Below the pieces are notes generated by a model that was given only the letters and a program-made list of their open reading frames with translations, searched no databases and was not told where the DNA came from. 64,000 nt of DNA from CAVVEQ01 sp963828855 (GTDB taxonomy: Bacteria; Chloroflexota; Anaerolineae; Anaerolineales; Anaerolineaceae): positions 1,054,001 through 1,118,000 of the forward strand of contig CAWHGB010000002.1 of assembly GCA_963828855.1 (NCBI GenBank), written 5' to 3'. Positions 54,603 to 64,000 of this stretch are shown one piece after another. Positions within the stretch are counted from its first letter, which is position 1. Each line of letters starts with the position of its first letter. The position numbers were made by a program, and so were the translations under genes.

Positions 54603-55940
54603 ACCTCAATCCGCCTGTCCAGCAAGCGCTCGACGCTGGAAGCCGATCCCGATTGCCCCATCTGCGGCGGCATTGGTTACGTCCGGCAGGAGCCTGCCCG
54701 TCGGGCGATCCCAATTTCGGAAGCTTGCATCCTTTGTTCCTGCCGCGAGCGCTCCCGCGCCCAGCAGGACCAAGCTCGTCTCTACCGCTTGAGCAACCTC
54801 GATGCTTTCAAGGATATGACCTTTGAGTCATTCAACACCCGCGGCAGGCTGGGTCTCGGTGAAACCCAGGTGACATTCGCTCGAACTGGCCTTCAACCAG
54901 TCCCGCCAGTATGCCCAGAACCTCTCCGGCTGGCTGCTGCTCACCGGGGGCTATGGCTGCGGGAAGACCCACCTGGCAGCGGCGGTGGCGAACTTCGTGG
55001 TCGGGTTCGGTGTGCCCACGCTTTTCCTCACTGTCCCGGACCTGCTGGATTGGCTGCGGTATTCCTACGACAGCACCGAAACCTCCTTTGAAACCCGCTT
55101 CGAAGAGATCCGCAACGTCCGCCTGCTGGTGCTGGATGACCTGGGCACTCAGAACGCCACCCCCTGGGCGGAGGAAAAGCTCTACCAGATCATCAACCAC
55201 CGCTATACGCTCAAACTCCCCACCATCATTACCACCAACCTGGATTTGATCGAACTGGATGGCAGGGTACGCTCCCGCCTTCAGGATAGCGACCTGGTGA
55301 CCTCGGTGAAGATCGCCGCTCCGGATTTTCGAAATGCCACCACCGAGACTTCCACCATACCGGGATTGGTACGCTGCCTCTGCTCAGCGGGCATACATTC
55401 GGTAATTTCAGCCTGCGTGAAAACGAAAAATTGCCTGCTGATGAGCAGAAAAGCCTGGAGCGCGCCTTCCGCATCACCCAGCAGTACGCCGAAAAACCCA
55501 AAGGTTGGCTGGTTGTCACCGGCACCTATGGCTGCGGGAAAACCCACCTGGCGGCTGCCATCGGCAATTTCCGCGCCGCGGAAGGGGATGAGCCCATTTT
55601 TATCGTCGTTCCGGACCTGCTGGACCACCTGCGTTCCACCTTCAGCCCCTCCAGCACCACCACCTACGACCACCTCTTTGAGCAGATCCGTTCCTGCAAG
55701 CTTCTGATCCTGGATGATCTTGGCACGCAGACCTCCACCCCCTGGGCGAAGGAGAAGCTCTTCCAGCTCCTGAACTATCGATACGAAGCCAAGCTGCCCA
55801 CGGTGATCACCACCTCGGCTAAACCGGATGAGATCGATCCGCGCGTGCAGAGCCGCCTGAGCGATAGCCGTATCAGTACCGCAATCGCCATCATCGCTCC
55901 CACCTATCGCGGCGGATCACCCAGGACCAAATCCAGATAA
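54595..55940 (+). CDS. DnaC/DnaI-like helicase loader with two complete AAA+ modules, several frame breaks
   Basis: Zinc-ribbon-like N-terminus (CPICGGIGYVRQ at 54654-54689; CILCSC at 54726-54743), then module 1: MTFESFNTRGRL, SGWLLLTGGYGCGKTH (Walker A 54946-54972), RLLVLDDLGTQ (Walker B 55123-55152), TIITTNLD, DGRVRSRLQD. Module 2 repeats the plan: TFGNFSLRENEKLP, SLERAFRITQQYAEKPKGW, TGTYGCGKTH (Walker A 55521-55547), LLILDDLGTQ (55701-55730), TVITTSAKP, DPRVQSRLSD. Both have Walker A, B and the Arg-containing VxSRL motif. Frame changes near 54620, 54880 and 55320-55430. No stop-start signal separates the modules. About 447 residues if repaired. Confidence 0.8.
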
Positions 55941-55966
55941 ATCCCGTCATCTATTTATAATTCGGA

Positions 55967-55972
55967 TATAAT
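55967..55972 (+). promoter_or_regulatory. Putative -10 element upstream of FTR1 gene
   Basis: TATAAT at 55967-55972, 53 bases before ATG 56026; a second TATAATT begins at about 55956. The -35 is not clear. A short repeat, GGCTGCCTTCAGGGCAGCC, lies in the leader at about 55991-56009 and could form a hairpin. Confidence 0.45.
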
Positions 55973-56025
55973 CTATCCAATTAATCAACCGGCTGCCTTC
56001 AGGGCAGCCATTTATTCGAGGTTTC

Positions 56026-56832
56026 ATGCTATCTGGTTTTGTGCTAGCCTTTCGGGAAGGGCTTGAAGCTGCCCTGATCCTCTCCATCGTTCTGAGTGTG
56101 GTCGTCAAGCTGGACCGCCGCCAACTTATTCCTGCTGTTTGGTTGGGTGCGGCGGTGGGGATGATCCTCAGCCTGTTCTTTGCTGTTTTTCTATTCCGGG
56201 CTGGTTTGGAATTGGAAGGTGCCAGAGAGGAGCTTTTTGAAGCCGTTACCATGCTGCTCGCGGCTGGGATCCTCACCTGGATGACCTTCTGGATTCAAAA
56301 CCAATCCAGCGACTTCCGCTCCAGGGTGGAAGCCCGGGTAAGCCAGGGGCAGGGACGCTGGCAGATCTTCCTGCTCTCCTTCCTGGCAGTCCTCCGCGAG
56401 GGGGTGGAACTGGCGCTCTTCCTTCTTGCCGCCGGATTCGCGGTCAGTGGTAGGCAGGTTCTCCCCGGCGCGCTACTCGGTTTGACTGCTGCGGCATTGA
56501 CCGGGGTATTCTGGTTTCGCAGCAGTGGCAGGCTGTCACTCCGCAGATTTTTCCAGGTCACCAATATTCTTCTCCTGCTTTTCGCGGCTGGCCTGGTCGC
56601 CCTGGGGGTGCACGCGCTCATTGAACTTCGTTGGCTGCCCGCGGTGGTGGAGCCGCTCTACGACCTCTCAGCCGTTCTCCCGGAATCCTCTGTAATAGGA
56701 ACGCTGCTTTCTGCGCTTTTTGGCTATCGCCAGGCACCGGCTCTTTTGGAAGTGGCCGTGTTTTGGGGGTACCTGGCTGCCCTGCTTGTCATCCAGAATC
56801 AACGTAAGACTCAATCAATTCCCACTAATTAA
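56026..56832 (+). CDS. FTR1 family high-affinity iron permease
   Basis: 268 residues, seven membrane helices. Two REGLE-type iron motifs: FREGLEAAL (residues 9-17) and LREGVELALF (about 127), both with Arg-Glu-x-x-Glu. FTR1/EfeU permeases import Fe3+ or Fe2+. The usual partner genes efeO and efeB are absent, so it may act alone. GAGGTTTC precedes the ATG. Confidence 0.9.
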   Translation: MLSGFVLAFREGLEAALILSIVLSVVVKLDRRQLIPAVWLGAAVGMILSLFFAVFLFRAGLELEGAREELFEAVTMLLAAGILTWMTFWIQNQSSDFRSRVEARVSQGQGRWQIFLLSFLAVLREGVELALFLLAAGFAVSGRQVLPGALLGLTAAALTGVFWFRSSGRLSLRRFFQVTNILLLLFAAGLVALGVHALIELRWLPAVVEPLYDLSAVLPESSVIGTLLSALFGYRQAPALLEVAVFWGYLAALLVIQNQRKTQSIPTN

Positions 56833-56833
56833 T

Positions 56834-56857
56834 AAAAAAAACTCCGGAGGTCCGGAG
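56834..56857 (-). terminator. Intrinsic terminator for minus-strand TPR gene
   Basis: Minus strand: CTCCGG, loop ACCT, CCGGAG, then a run of eight T (56834-56841). Confidence 0.8.
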
Positions 56858-56883
56858 CACGGATTTAATAAGAAAATTGTGGA

Positions 56884-59216
56884 TCAAGGCTGCATTTGCA
56901 GTTGGCGCAGGGTCTTCTGGTAATCCGCGACGTTGGGGGGATTGAGCGAGATGGCTTTCTGAAGCAGCTCGATCGCTTCGGGTTTCTTGCCTGCCAGGGT
57001 GAGCGCATCCGCCCCGGTGCCGAGCACCTCCACGGCCTTGTTCGCCTGCCCCAGGCGGATCATCAGGTCGGCGAGCTTGTAATATAGCTCTGGCACTTCC
57101 ACGTGCTCCTGGATCAAATCCTTGATAAATCCGATCGCCTTGGGTCGCTGGTCGGAACTCTCCAAAAGCGATGTGTAGGCATCCACTTCAGCCAGGGCTT
57201 CCGTGGGTTGCCCCAGTCGGAAATAGAGATCCACCAGCCGCGCGCGCGGAGTATCGGCTTCCGGCTGCATGGCTTTTACCTGCTCGTAGACTTTGATCGC
57301 ACCGCGCCAATCCAGGCGCTGCATGTCGATATCTGCCACTTTGTAGAGGATATCCACCACCCACTTGCGGTCGGCACCATTCTGCTGGGCCAGCTTGACC
57401 GCTGCCATGTAGGTGCGCTTGGCCATCTCGAATTCCGCCAACTGGTAATAGATACCGGCCAGGTCCACATATTGCTGCAGGGCTTCATCCACTCGGTGCT
57501 GCTCTGCCAGAAGCTCGATCAGCCGGCTGCGAACGGAGAGGTCCATCGAGGCCATCTGGGTGATGCGGGTGAGCAGCCGGATGGCCTGCCCGGCATCTCC
57601 GCGCAGCGAGTAGACCTCAGCAGTGGTCATGAACTTGTGGACGGCATCCTGGGTGCGTCCTTCCTTCACCAGGATCTCACCCATCTGAATGTGCAGGGGA
57701 AGGTAGGTGGGCGCGTAGGACATGGCATTGAAAGCTTCTTCCATCGCGGTGCGGTAGTAAGCCGCGTGCGGTGTGCTGACGAATGAGTGACATGGAATCC
57801 ACGATCTGACTGCCGCTGGTTTCCAGCATCATGCTGGCCAGGGTCAACGGTGGGACTTCCTTCGGGTTGCAGGGGTAGCTGTTGGCGGGCCATGGTCAGG
57901 TACTGGCGCCAATCCGCGCGCAGGAGCTGACCGCGGATCACTTCGCAGAGTTTCTTCTGCGCGTTCAGATCCGTAAGGTTCACCTGGTCCTCGAGGATCG
58001 GCTCATACCCCTGGCTGAGCTCCTCAGCCTCCTCGGGGCTGACCAGTTCCATATCAGCCAGGCGCAGCGCGTTGAGGTAGGAGAGTGAGGCTTCTGCAAA
58101 TTGATCCGAGGCTTCGTAGAGCTGGGCAATCAGCAGGTAGGACCCAAGCGCGTAATCAGGGTGCTTGACCGATTCCTGCAGGTAGCGGAAGGATTTCTGT
58201 CCATCCTGGGTGCTCAGGATAAATCCAAGGTCAAAATAAATATCAGGGGTTTGCAATCCAATTTCGAGTGCCTGTTCCAGGGGTTTCACCGCTCCCAGGT
58301 CATCGCCCGCGCTCTGCAGTTGGATGGCCTGCCCCAGGTAAAGCTGGATGCGAGCGCGGTCGGCGTTTTCCTGCGAAAGCCCGCCCGAACCCCGCGCGGT
58401 GCCGCCAACTCCCCGCCGGTAGATCAATCCTTCCGGCGAGTTATCTTCGCTAAGATCGAATAACTGGGCCGCCAGCCGGGCCATCGCCCGCTGGCGGGCT
58501 TCCATCACCGGGTCGATCTTGAGCGGGGAGGTGGAACTGGACTTTGGGTAATTGGCGGGGACCCGTGGGAAGTTCCGCTTCCACGTGCGATCTGAATCGG
58601 TTCCGCAATCGGCAGTGGCAGTTGTTCGTTGCGATCCAGCATCTGGAGCATCTGGTTGACTTCTTCATATTCGGGTACCAGTTTTCTGCACGTACTGGAT
58701 GACCTGGTAGGCCTTGACGATATCCCCCTGCGATTGCATGATCGCCGCGGAGGCGATGTATTCCTCCACCGCGTTGGCCTTGCGGCCCAGGCGGTCGTAA
58801 ATGGTAGCCAGGCGGGAATGCGCCATCAGGTTGATCGGCTCAAGCTCGGCAACCTTTTTCCAATTCTCAATTGTCTTATCCACGTTACGCGCTTTGAGAA
58901 ATAGCTCTGCTGCATCCATGTAGTGCTGAATGGCTGCCTTGGTCTGACCGGTCTTTTCGCAGATGCGTGCCATCTTTTCCAGCGAGACAGCGTCGTTGGG
59001 GTTTAGTTCGAAAGCCCGTGTGTAGCAGGTTAAGGCTTCGTCGTATCGTTTTTGTTCGTAATAAGATAACCCAAGATTGGAAATTGCCTGCGGATGGTCG
59101 GGGACCTCTTCCAATGCGCGTTGATAAAACTGGGATGCTTGATCCCAGTTCTGGTCCCAGGCGGCGGTGTGCCCCTGGTTCATCATGCGTTGAAATATTT
59201 CCTGGTTTCCTGTCAC
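56884..59216 (-). CDS. Large TPR-repeat protein, several frame breaks
   Basis: Segments in order: TPR repeats from 59216 (QFYQRALEEVPDHPQAISNLGLSYYEQKRYDEAL; LMAHSRLATIYDRLGRKANAVEEYI), a frame change near 58670 into LVPEYEEVNQMLQMLDRNEQ, a low-complexity joint (IDPVMEARQRAMARLAAQLFDL from about 58510), further repeats (RIQLYLGQAIQLQSAGD; YFDLGFILSTQDGQ), changes near 57850 and 57750, and a final block (MEEAFNAMSYAPTYLPLHIQMGEIL to LRQLQMQP). About 775 residues, soluble, no signal peptide. A scaffold protein; partners unknown. Lies directly downstream of polA. Confidence 0.78.
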
Positions 59217-59246
59217 TCCAAGCCCTGTGGTGGCGTTAATTTTACT

Positions 59247-62037
59247 TCATTCCCGGTATTCCGATATGGGTTTCATCTCCCCCCAGTTCACCCCCCAGCG
59301 CGCGTCAGTGGTCAACGGGATGCTCAGGGTATAGGCGTTCTCCATCACCGCCTGCACCACTTTGGCGGTACGGAGCAGCTCACCTTTCGGGCACTCCAGG
59401 AGTAGTTCATCGTGCACCTGCAGGAGCATCTTCGCGGCCAATCCTGCTTCCTGCAGCGCAGACGGCATCCGGATCATGGCAAGCTTCAGGATATCCGCAG
59501 CAGTCCCCTGGATGGGTGAATTGATCGCTTCCCGTTCGGCCGCGTGCGCGGATATTCTGGTTGCCGCCGCTTTTTAGCTGCGGGAAGTAGCGCCGCCTGC
59601 CCAGCTTGGTTTCGGTGTAGCCATCCTGCGCCGCTGAGCGGCGGATGCCATCCAGGTATTTTTTCACCCCGGGGAAATGCTCAAAATATTCCTTGACGAA
59701 ATTCTCCGCTTCCGCCAGGGTCAGGTCTGTGCTGCGGGTCAACCCAAAGGCGCTCATTCCGTAGATCAACCCGAAGTTTACCGCCTTGGCATGCCTGCGT
59801 TGATCCTTGGTCACCTGCTCCAAGGGGATACCCAGGATGGCCGCCGCAGTGGCAGCATGGATATCCTCCCCGGCGCGGAAGGCGGAGAGCATGGCATCAT
59901 CGCCAGACATATCTGCCACGATGCGCAGCTCGATCTGTGAATAATCCACCGAAAGCAGGTAGCAGCCCTCGTCAGCTACAAACCCGCAGCGCACCCTGCG
60001 TCCGATCTCGGAGCGGGTGGGTATGTTCTGCAGGTTCGGGTTGTTGGAAGAAAGCCGCCCTGTCACCGCGCCAGTCTGGGAGTAGGAAGTATGGATGCGT
60101 CCTGTACTCGGGTTCACCTGCAGTGGCAGTGCTAAAAGGTAGGTGGATTGCAGTTTGGCAAGCTCGCGGTATTCCAGGATGGCCTCGATGATCGCGTGAC
60201 TGCCGCGCAGCTCCTCCAGGATATCCGCCGAGGTGGAATAAAAGCCTGTCGCGGTCCGCCAGCGCGGGTCGGCAGGCAGCTTCAATTCTTCAAACAGAAC
60301 CTTGGAAAGCTGCTGGGTGGAATTGATGTTCAGCGGGTGCCCGGCCAACTCCTGGATCTTCGCATCCAGTTCACCCAGCCGCACCTGGATCTCGTCAGAC
60401 ATTTTCTTCAGGAATTCTTTATCCAACCGGATGCCGTTCATCTCCATTTGGGCCAGAACAGGCACCAGGGGAACCTCCAATTCGCAAAGCACCTGGTTGC
60501 TGCGTCCGCGGGTTTCCAGCCGTTTCTGCATCACCGGCACCAGTCTCAGGCTCACTTCCGCATCTGCTGCGGCGTAGGGCGCAGCCTGCTCGATGGGAAC
60601 CAGGTCCATGGTTTTTTGACTTTTCCCGCTGCCGATCAGCTCCTCGATGTGCGTCATTGATATATCCAGGTAGGTCTCCGCCATTTCCTTCAGTCCCAGG
60701 TTGTGGGAATCGGGGTCGGAAACCCATTCAGCCAGCAGGGTGTCATAGGCAAGCGGGGATGGTGTGAGACCATGTCGCATGAGTACCAGGGTATCGAACT
60801 TCAAGTTATGTCCGGTCTTGGGCATTTTGGGGTTGGTCATCAGGGGGGTCAGCGCATCAATCGCAGTCTTTAAATGCAATTCATTACCAGATGCGTGACC
60901 TACGGGGATGTAATATCCCTTTCCTTCCGCACCAGAAAGGGAAATCCCCACCAATTTGGCTGCCATCGGATCCAGTGAAGTCGTCTCGGTATCAAATGCG
61001 ATCATCGGGCTGCGAGCCAGGTCGGAAAGCATTTCAGCCAGATCTGCCTCATCTTGTACCGTGGATACTTCCAGTGCATACGAACCGGGAGTGCCTACCT
61101 TCGTCACCGGCTGGCCAAAGAGCTCCATCTGGCTGCCCTTCGGTTCGGTCACCCCATTCGTGTTTTTCAAGCGGTTCAATTCGGGGATCAGCGAACGGAA
61201 TTCCAGCTCACGGAAGAGCGCTTCCACTCCGCTGATTCCAAGTTCATCCGTGCGGGCGTGTTCCAGATCCAGTGAGATGGCGACGTCTGTGCGAATGGTC
61301 GCCAGATCCAAACTCAGGTAGGCGTCGTCTTTGCCCTTGACCAGCAGTTCACGGGTCCGCTCCTTAACCTGGTCCAGGTTCGCGTAGATCTCATCCAAAC
61401 TGGAGTATTCCTGCAATAACCCAACGGCGGTTTTCTCACCCACCCCCTTGACCCCCGGGTAGTTATCCGAGGTATCCCCCACCAGCGCCTTATAATCGAT
61501 CACCTGCTTGGGGGTCACCCCCAGAAGCTCCACCACGTCCTTTTCAAAAAAATCCCTTGATTCGGAGAGGCTTTTGCCCGGGAGCGAAACCACCACCCGG
61601 TCGTTTACCAATTGAAGCAGGTCCTTATCACCGGTGATGATCTTTACGCCCAATCCCTTTTCCACGGCTTGTTTTGCCAGGCTTCCAAGAATATCGTCCG
61701 CCTCCACGCCTTCTTTCTCGAGGCGGGGAATGTGAAACGCGTCCACCATCTGGCGGATACGCTCGATCTGCGAACGAAGCTCATCAGGCATTTTTGCGCG
61801 GGTGGCTTTATAAGCTGGGTAGCGCTCGTTTCGAAAGGTCTTGCCGGTATCAAATGCAACCGCCAGGTATTCCGGTTTCCACTGTGAGAGAATCCGCAGC
61901 AACACCGAGGCAAATCCATAGATACCGGCCGTGGATTCACCCGAAGCGGTTTGGAAACGTGAACCGGCGGTGGAAAGCGCAAAGTATGTGCGGTACGCAA
62001 GGGCATGCCCATCGATCAGGTAAAGGGTTGGAGGCAT
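59247..62037 (-). CDS. polA: DNA polymerase I, one frame break
   Basis: Three domains: 5'-3' exonuclease (residues 1-290; LIDGHALAYRTYFAL, GVEADDILGSLA, KIITGDKDLLQL), 3'-5' exonuclease (about 320-500; MIAFDTETTSLD with D349 and E351, TGHNLKFD, YAAADAEVSL, so proofreading residues are kept) and polymerase (SVDYSQIELRIVADMSGDD motif A; RRHAKAVNFGLIYGM motif B). Near 59545 one extra base shifts the frame, and the end with motif C (LQVHDELLLECP) lies in the next frame, stopping at 59247. About 930 residues. Confidence 0.95.
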
Positions 62038-62061
62038 AGGAAGCTCTTTTCAGGGGGAGGA

Positions 62062-64000
62062 TCAGCGGCGCAGGTGCCGGATAAACGCGTTCAGCTCGTT
62101 CTGGTCGGGTGGATCGTTTGGGTTGATCCTCAGAAAATCATCGGCCCAGAAAAGCGGCTTTTCCGGGTCTAGCGCCATCTGGGAGTAATTGGTTGCCACC
62201 AGGCGGGCGGTTGCATCCTGCAGGGTGCCCACGATCAGGTCGTCTTTCTGGTCCGGCGCTGCGGTCAGCCCCACCCGAACAAATTCAGGCCGCACCGCCA
62301 ACGCATCCACCTCCCAGTTCATGGTTTGGCAGACCTGCGGGATCCATTCTCCCAGTTCGGCAGCCAGCTTCCCGGTCAGGAATAAGCGCGGGTCGGCCGG
62401 AACAAGCAGGAATATACGCAGGTCACTTGTGCCGCCCTGCGGTTCCGATTTCAGAGCCAGTTCCGCAGTGGTGATCTTATCTGCAGGTTCCTGCTCGACA
62501 AAAATCTCTTCCTGATTCGACTCAGCACTGAACGAATCTTCAGTTTGGACTTTGTCGGTGGAGGAGGATACGCCGGGCGTTTCTGTCTCAATAACCGTAT
62601 CAACATCCGATATTGCAGGCGTATCTTCCCATGGAAAAGCAGGAGGGATCCCTCCCGGGATGTCTGCCGGGGAATCCGCTACGGCGCCGGCCGCAATGGC
62701 AGCCGTTCCCACAGCGAGCCAGGGAAATACATCATCCTCACCGGAATCCGCCTTGGTTTTCTCTGTTTCGGGCAGGGGGAAATCCGCGTCAATATCGAAG
62801 GCGGGCGGCATCACAGCCGGAATTACCTCCAATTCAATTTCTGTTCCTGTTTCTTCAACGCCCAAGTCCGCCTCAGTGGGTGGAATTTCCTCAACAGGTA
62901 TGTCCAATTTCGAGGTTTCCAGGCCATCATTCCCGGTTTGTTTTCCAGCTTCTTCCAAGGCATTTCCATCGATTGGTGGGGTTTCACCCTCAGGCAATGC
63001 ACCTTCCGGCACAGACCAGGCTTGAACCACCTCTTCAGGTTTTACCTGCGGCGGTGCCGCAATTTCCGCCAGGCGTTGACGAAGTCTTTCCGCTTGTTCG
63101 CGGATTATGGAATAAGAAGTTTCTGCCTCAAAGGTTAAAACGAGGAACTTCGCCGTTCCAATCGCGGCAGCGAAGAGAAGTTCATTTCCCGAGCCGCGTT
63201 GCGGAGGGATATAGCGGATCAATTCGCGGGCATCACTTGCTTGAAAGCGCTCCGAAACCTCGCGGGCGAATTTCCGCTGCACATCGCCATCCATCTCCCC
63301 ACTGGTGGCAATCACTTCCCCCGCGCTGACAAGCATTGCTGAGCGGGCGGTGGATTCGGAGAACCATTTGGTTAGTTCCTCCATCTCTAAAAATTGTTCG
63401 GGGGGGATTTCCTGCAGCGCGCCGGTATTCTTCTTGGGTCCGCTCGGGATGCTGATCTGGGGTTGGGTTTCCGCAATCACATCCTCCAGCGGCAGCACCA
63501 GGGTATCAGGGTAATCATCATCCTTGCCGGCTGGGAGATTATCGGAATCCCAATTGATCTTGGCGATCTCCTCTCCCAGGAAATCTCGCATATCCTTGGC
63601 ACGCTCTTCCTGGAAGGGAGTTTCCCCAGGGTCAGAAGTTGCAGGCGCATTGGGTTTGAGTAATCCCCGGATAATATCCAAGAGATCGGGGATGAAAACA
63701 GGTTTGCTTATGAAATTATCCGCCCCGCACTCCTCGAGGGTGAGTGCCGAGAAGGGATCGGTGGGAGGAATGACCAGTACCTTTACGTCGGGGTGTTTCA
63801 GGCGGATCGCGTCGACCAGGGAAGGTAGAGGCAGATCTGAGATAAGCGAATCAATGATGGCTACATCAAACGCCAGGTTCCCGATCGATGCCAGCACATC
63901 CGCCCCGCTGGCGGCCAGCTGAACCGTGTATCCGCCCGCATCCTGCAGTCCCGTGCGTAATGTTTCGCCGAAGGAGGTATCGGGGGAAGCTGCCAGAATG
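62062..64000 (-). CDS. Response regulator with Roadblock-like and IS200/Y1-transposase-like domains, truncated by window edge
   Basis: Open to the window end; 646 residues visible. Receiver domain (about 1-110): IIDSL has the phospho-acceptor Asp, ISKPV the conserved Lys. A region near residues 220-310 (ARSAMLVSAGEVIATSGEMDG; FLVLTFEAETSYSIIREQAERLR) resembles Roadblock/LC7. An acidic, Pro-rich stretch holds a hydrophobic segment (FPWLAVGTAAIAAGAVA). The last 120 residues (IFLLVPADPRLFLTGKLA; VRPEFVRVGLTAAPDQ; IVGTLQDATARLV; FWADDFLRI; ELNAFIRHLRR) follow the order of IS200-type transposases, but the catalytic His-x-His is replaced by V-R-V. The domain assignment at the end is tentative. Confidence 0.7.
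   Translation of the reverse strand, partial: ILAASPDTSFGETLRTGLQDAGGYTVQLAASGADVLASIGNLAFDVAIIDSLISDLPLPSLVDAIRLKHPDVKVLVIPPTDPFSALTLEECGADNFISKPVFIPDLLDIIRGLLKPNAPATSDPGETPFQEERAKDMRDFLGEEIAKINWDSDNLPAGKDDDYPDTLVLPLEDVIAETQPQISIPSGPKKNTGALQEIPPEQFLEMEELTKWFSESTARSAMLVSAGEVIATSGEMDGDVQRKFAREVSERFQASDARELIRYIPPQRGSGNELLFAAAIGTAKFLVLTFEAETSYSIIREQAERLRQRLAEIAAPPQVKPEEVVQAWSVPEGALPEGETPPIDGNALEEAGKQTGNDGLETSKLDIPVEEIPPTEADLGVEETGTEIELEVIPAVMPPAFDIDADFPLPETEKTKADSGEDDVFPWLAVGTAAIAAGAVADSPADIPGGIPPAFPWEDTPAISDVDTVIETETPGVSSSTDKVQTEDSFSAESNQEEIFVEQEPADKITTAELALKSEPQGGTSDLRIFLLVPADPRLFLTGKLAAELGEWIPQVCQTMNWEVDALAVRPEFVRVGLTAAPDQKDDLIVGTLQDATARLVATNYSQMALDPEKPLFWADDFLRINPNDPPDQNELNAFIRHLRR

Noticed and set aside
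1..64000. Prophage, integrative element, insertion sequence, CRISPR locus, rRNA or tRNA genes
   Set aside because: No integrase, transposase with intact catalytic residues, phage structural gene, cas gene, or RNA-gene signature was found on either strand.

Overview
The window looks like a chromosomal segment from an anaerobic, GC-rich member of the Chloroflexota, most likely class Anaerolineae. Indicators are the Thr-Pro-rich stalks on many secreted proteins, a DUF3090/SCO1664 gene pair, BNR-type and WD40-type lipoproteins, a Na+-pumping acyl-CoA decarboxylase operon, and a penicillin-binding protein with Anaerolineae-like C-terminal beta domains. This is inference from protein character; there is no rRNA or tRNA in the window. 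Many housekeeping genes (glyS, dnaB, murI, folK, polA and others) are broken by frame changes. Where the direction can be read these are one-base insertions, which fits a long-read assembly error profile better than gene decay. I therefore annotate each such locus as one gene and say where the frame changes.

Layout. 1-8.3 kb, plus strand: end of an S1-domain protein, an M19 dipeptidase, a membrane protein, a minus-strand ferredoxin-NADP reductase-like enzyme, then a run with overlapping stops and starts (two M16 peptidases, acpS, a metallophosphoesterase, a ParB-like protein). 8.4-20 kb: a small minus-strand gene with an operator-bearing promoter, then frr-uppS-cdsA-glpX, rplS, a C26 amidohydrolase and murI, the DUF3090/SCO1664 pair, hom, an unknown gene, folK-folP and lpdA. 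20-25 kb: repeats, a terpene-cyclase-like protein, and a minus-strand three-gene glycerol-3-phosphate dehydrogenase operon. 24.7-26.7 kb: a CDF transporter and a CAP/LysM surface protein. 26.7-35.4 kb, minus strand: a TPR protein, a class A penicillin-binding protein with a degenerate transpeptidase, glyQ and glyS (possibly fused), and an ADP-ribosylglycohydrolase.

35.5-37.9 kb: an atypical response regulator and a three-SH3/NBR1-Ig lipoprotein. 37.9-41.4 kb, minus: the four-gene sodium-translocating decarboxylase. 41.6-47.3 kb, minus: two lipoproteins, a PEBP protein, DUF92, a PH-domain membrane protein and a DegT aminotransferase. 47.4-51.8 kb: a Cys/Met-metabolism PLP enzyme, a RecA-like small protein under an SOS-type operator, a thiolase and a LysM lipoprotein. 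51.9-55.9 kb, plus: a replication-initiation operon of bifunctional nuclease, DnaB helicase, a DnaD-like protein and a DnaC/DnaI-like loader carrying two complete AAA+ modules. 56-64 kb: an FTR1 permease, then on the minus strand a response-regulator/Roadblock protein with an IS200-like tail, polA and a large TPR protein.

The three points most worth following up are the double-AAA+ helicase loader next to dnaB and dnaD, two unrelated uncharacterised genes that share the same operator placed in the -35/-10 spacer, and the response regulator whose C-terminus resembles a domesticated IS200-type transposase.
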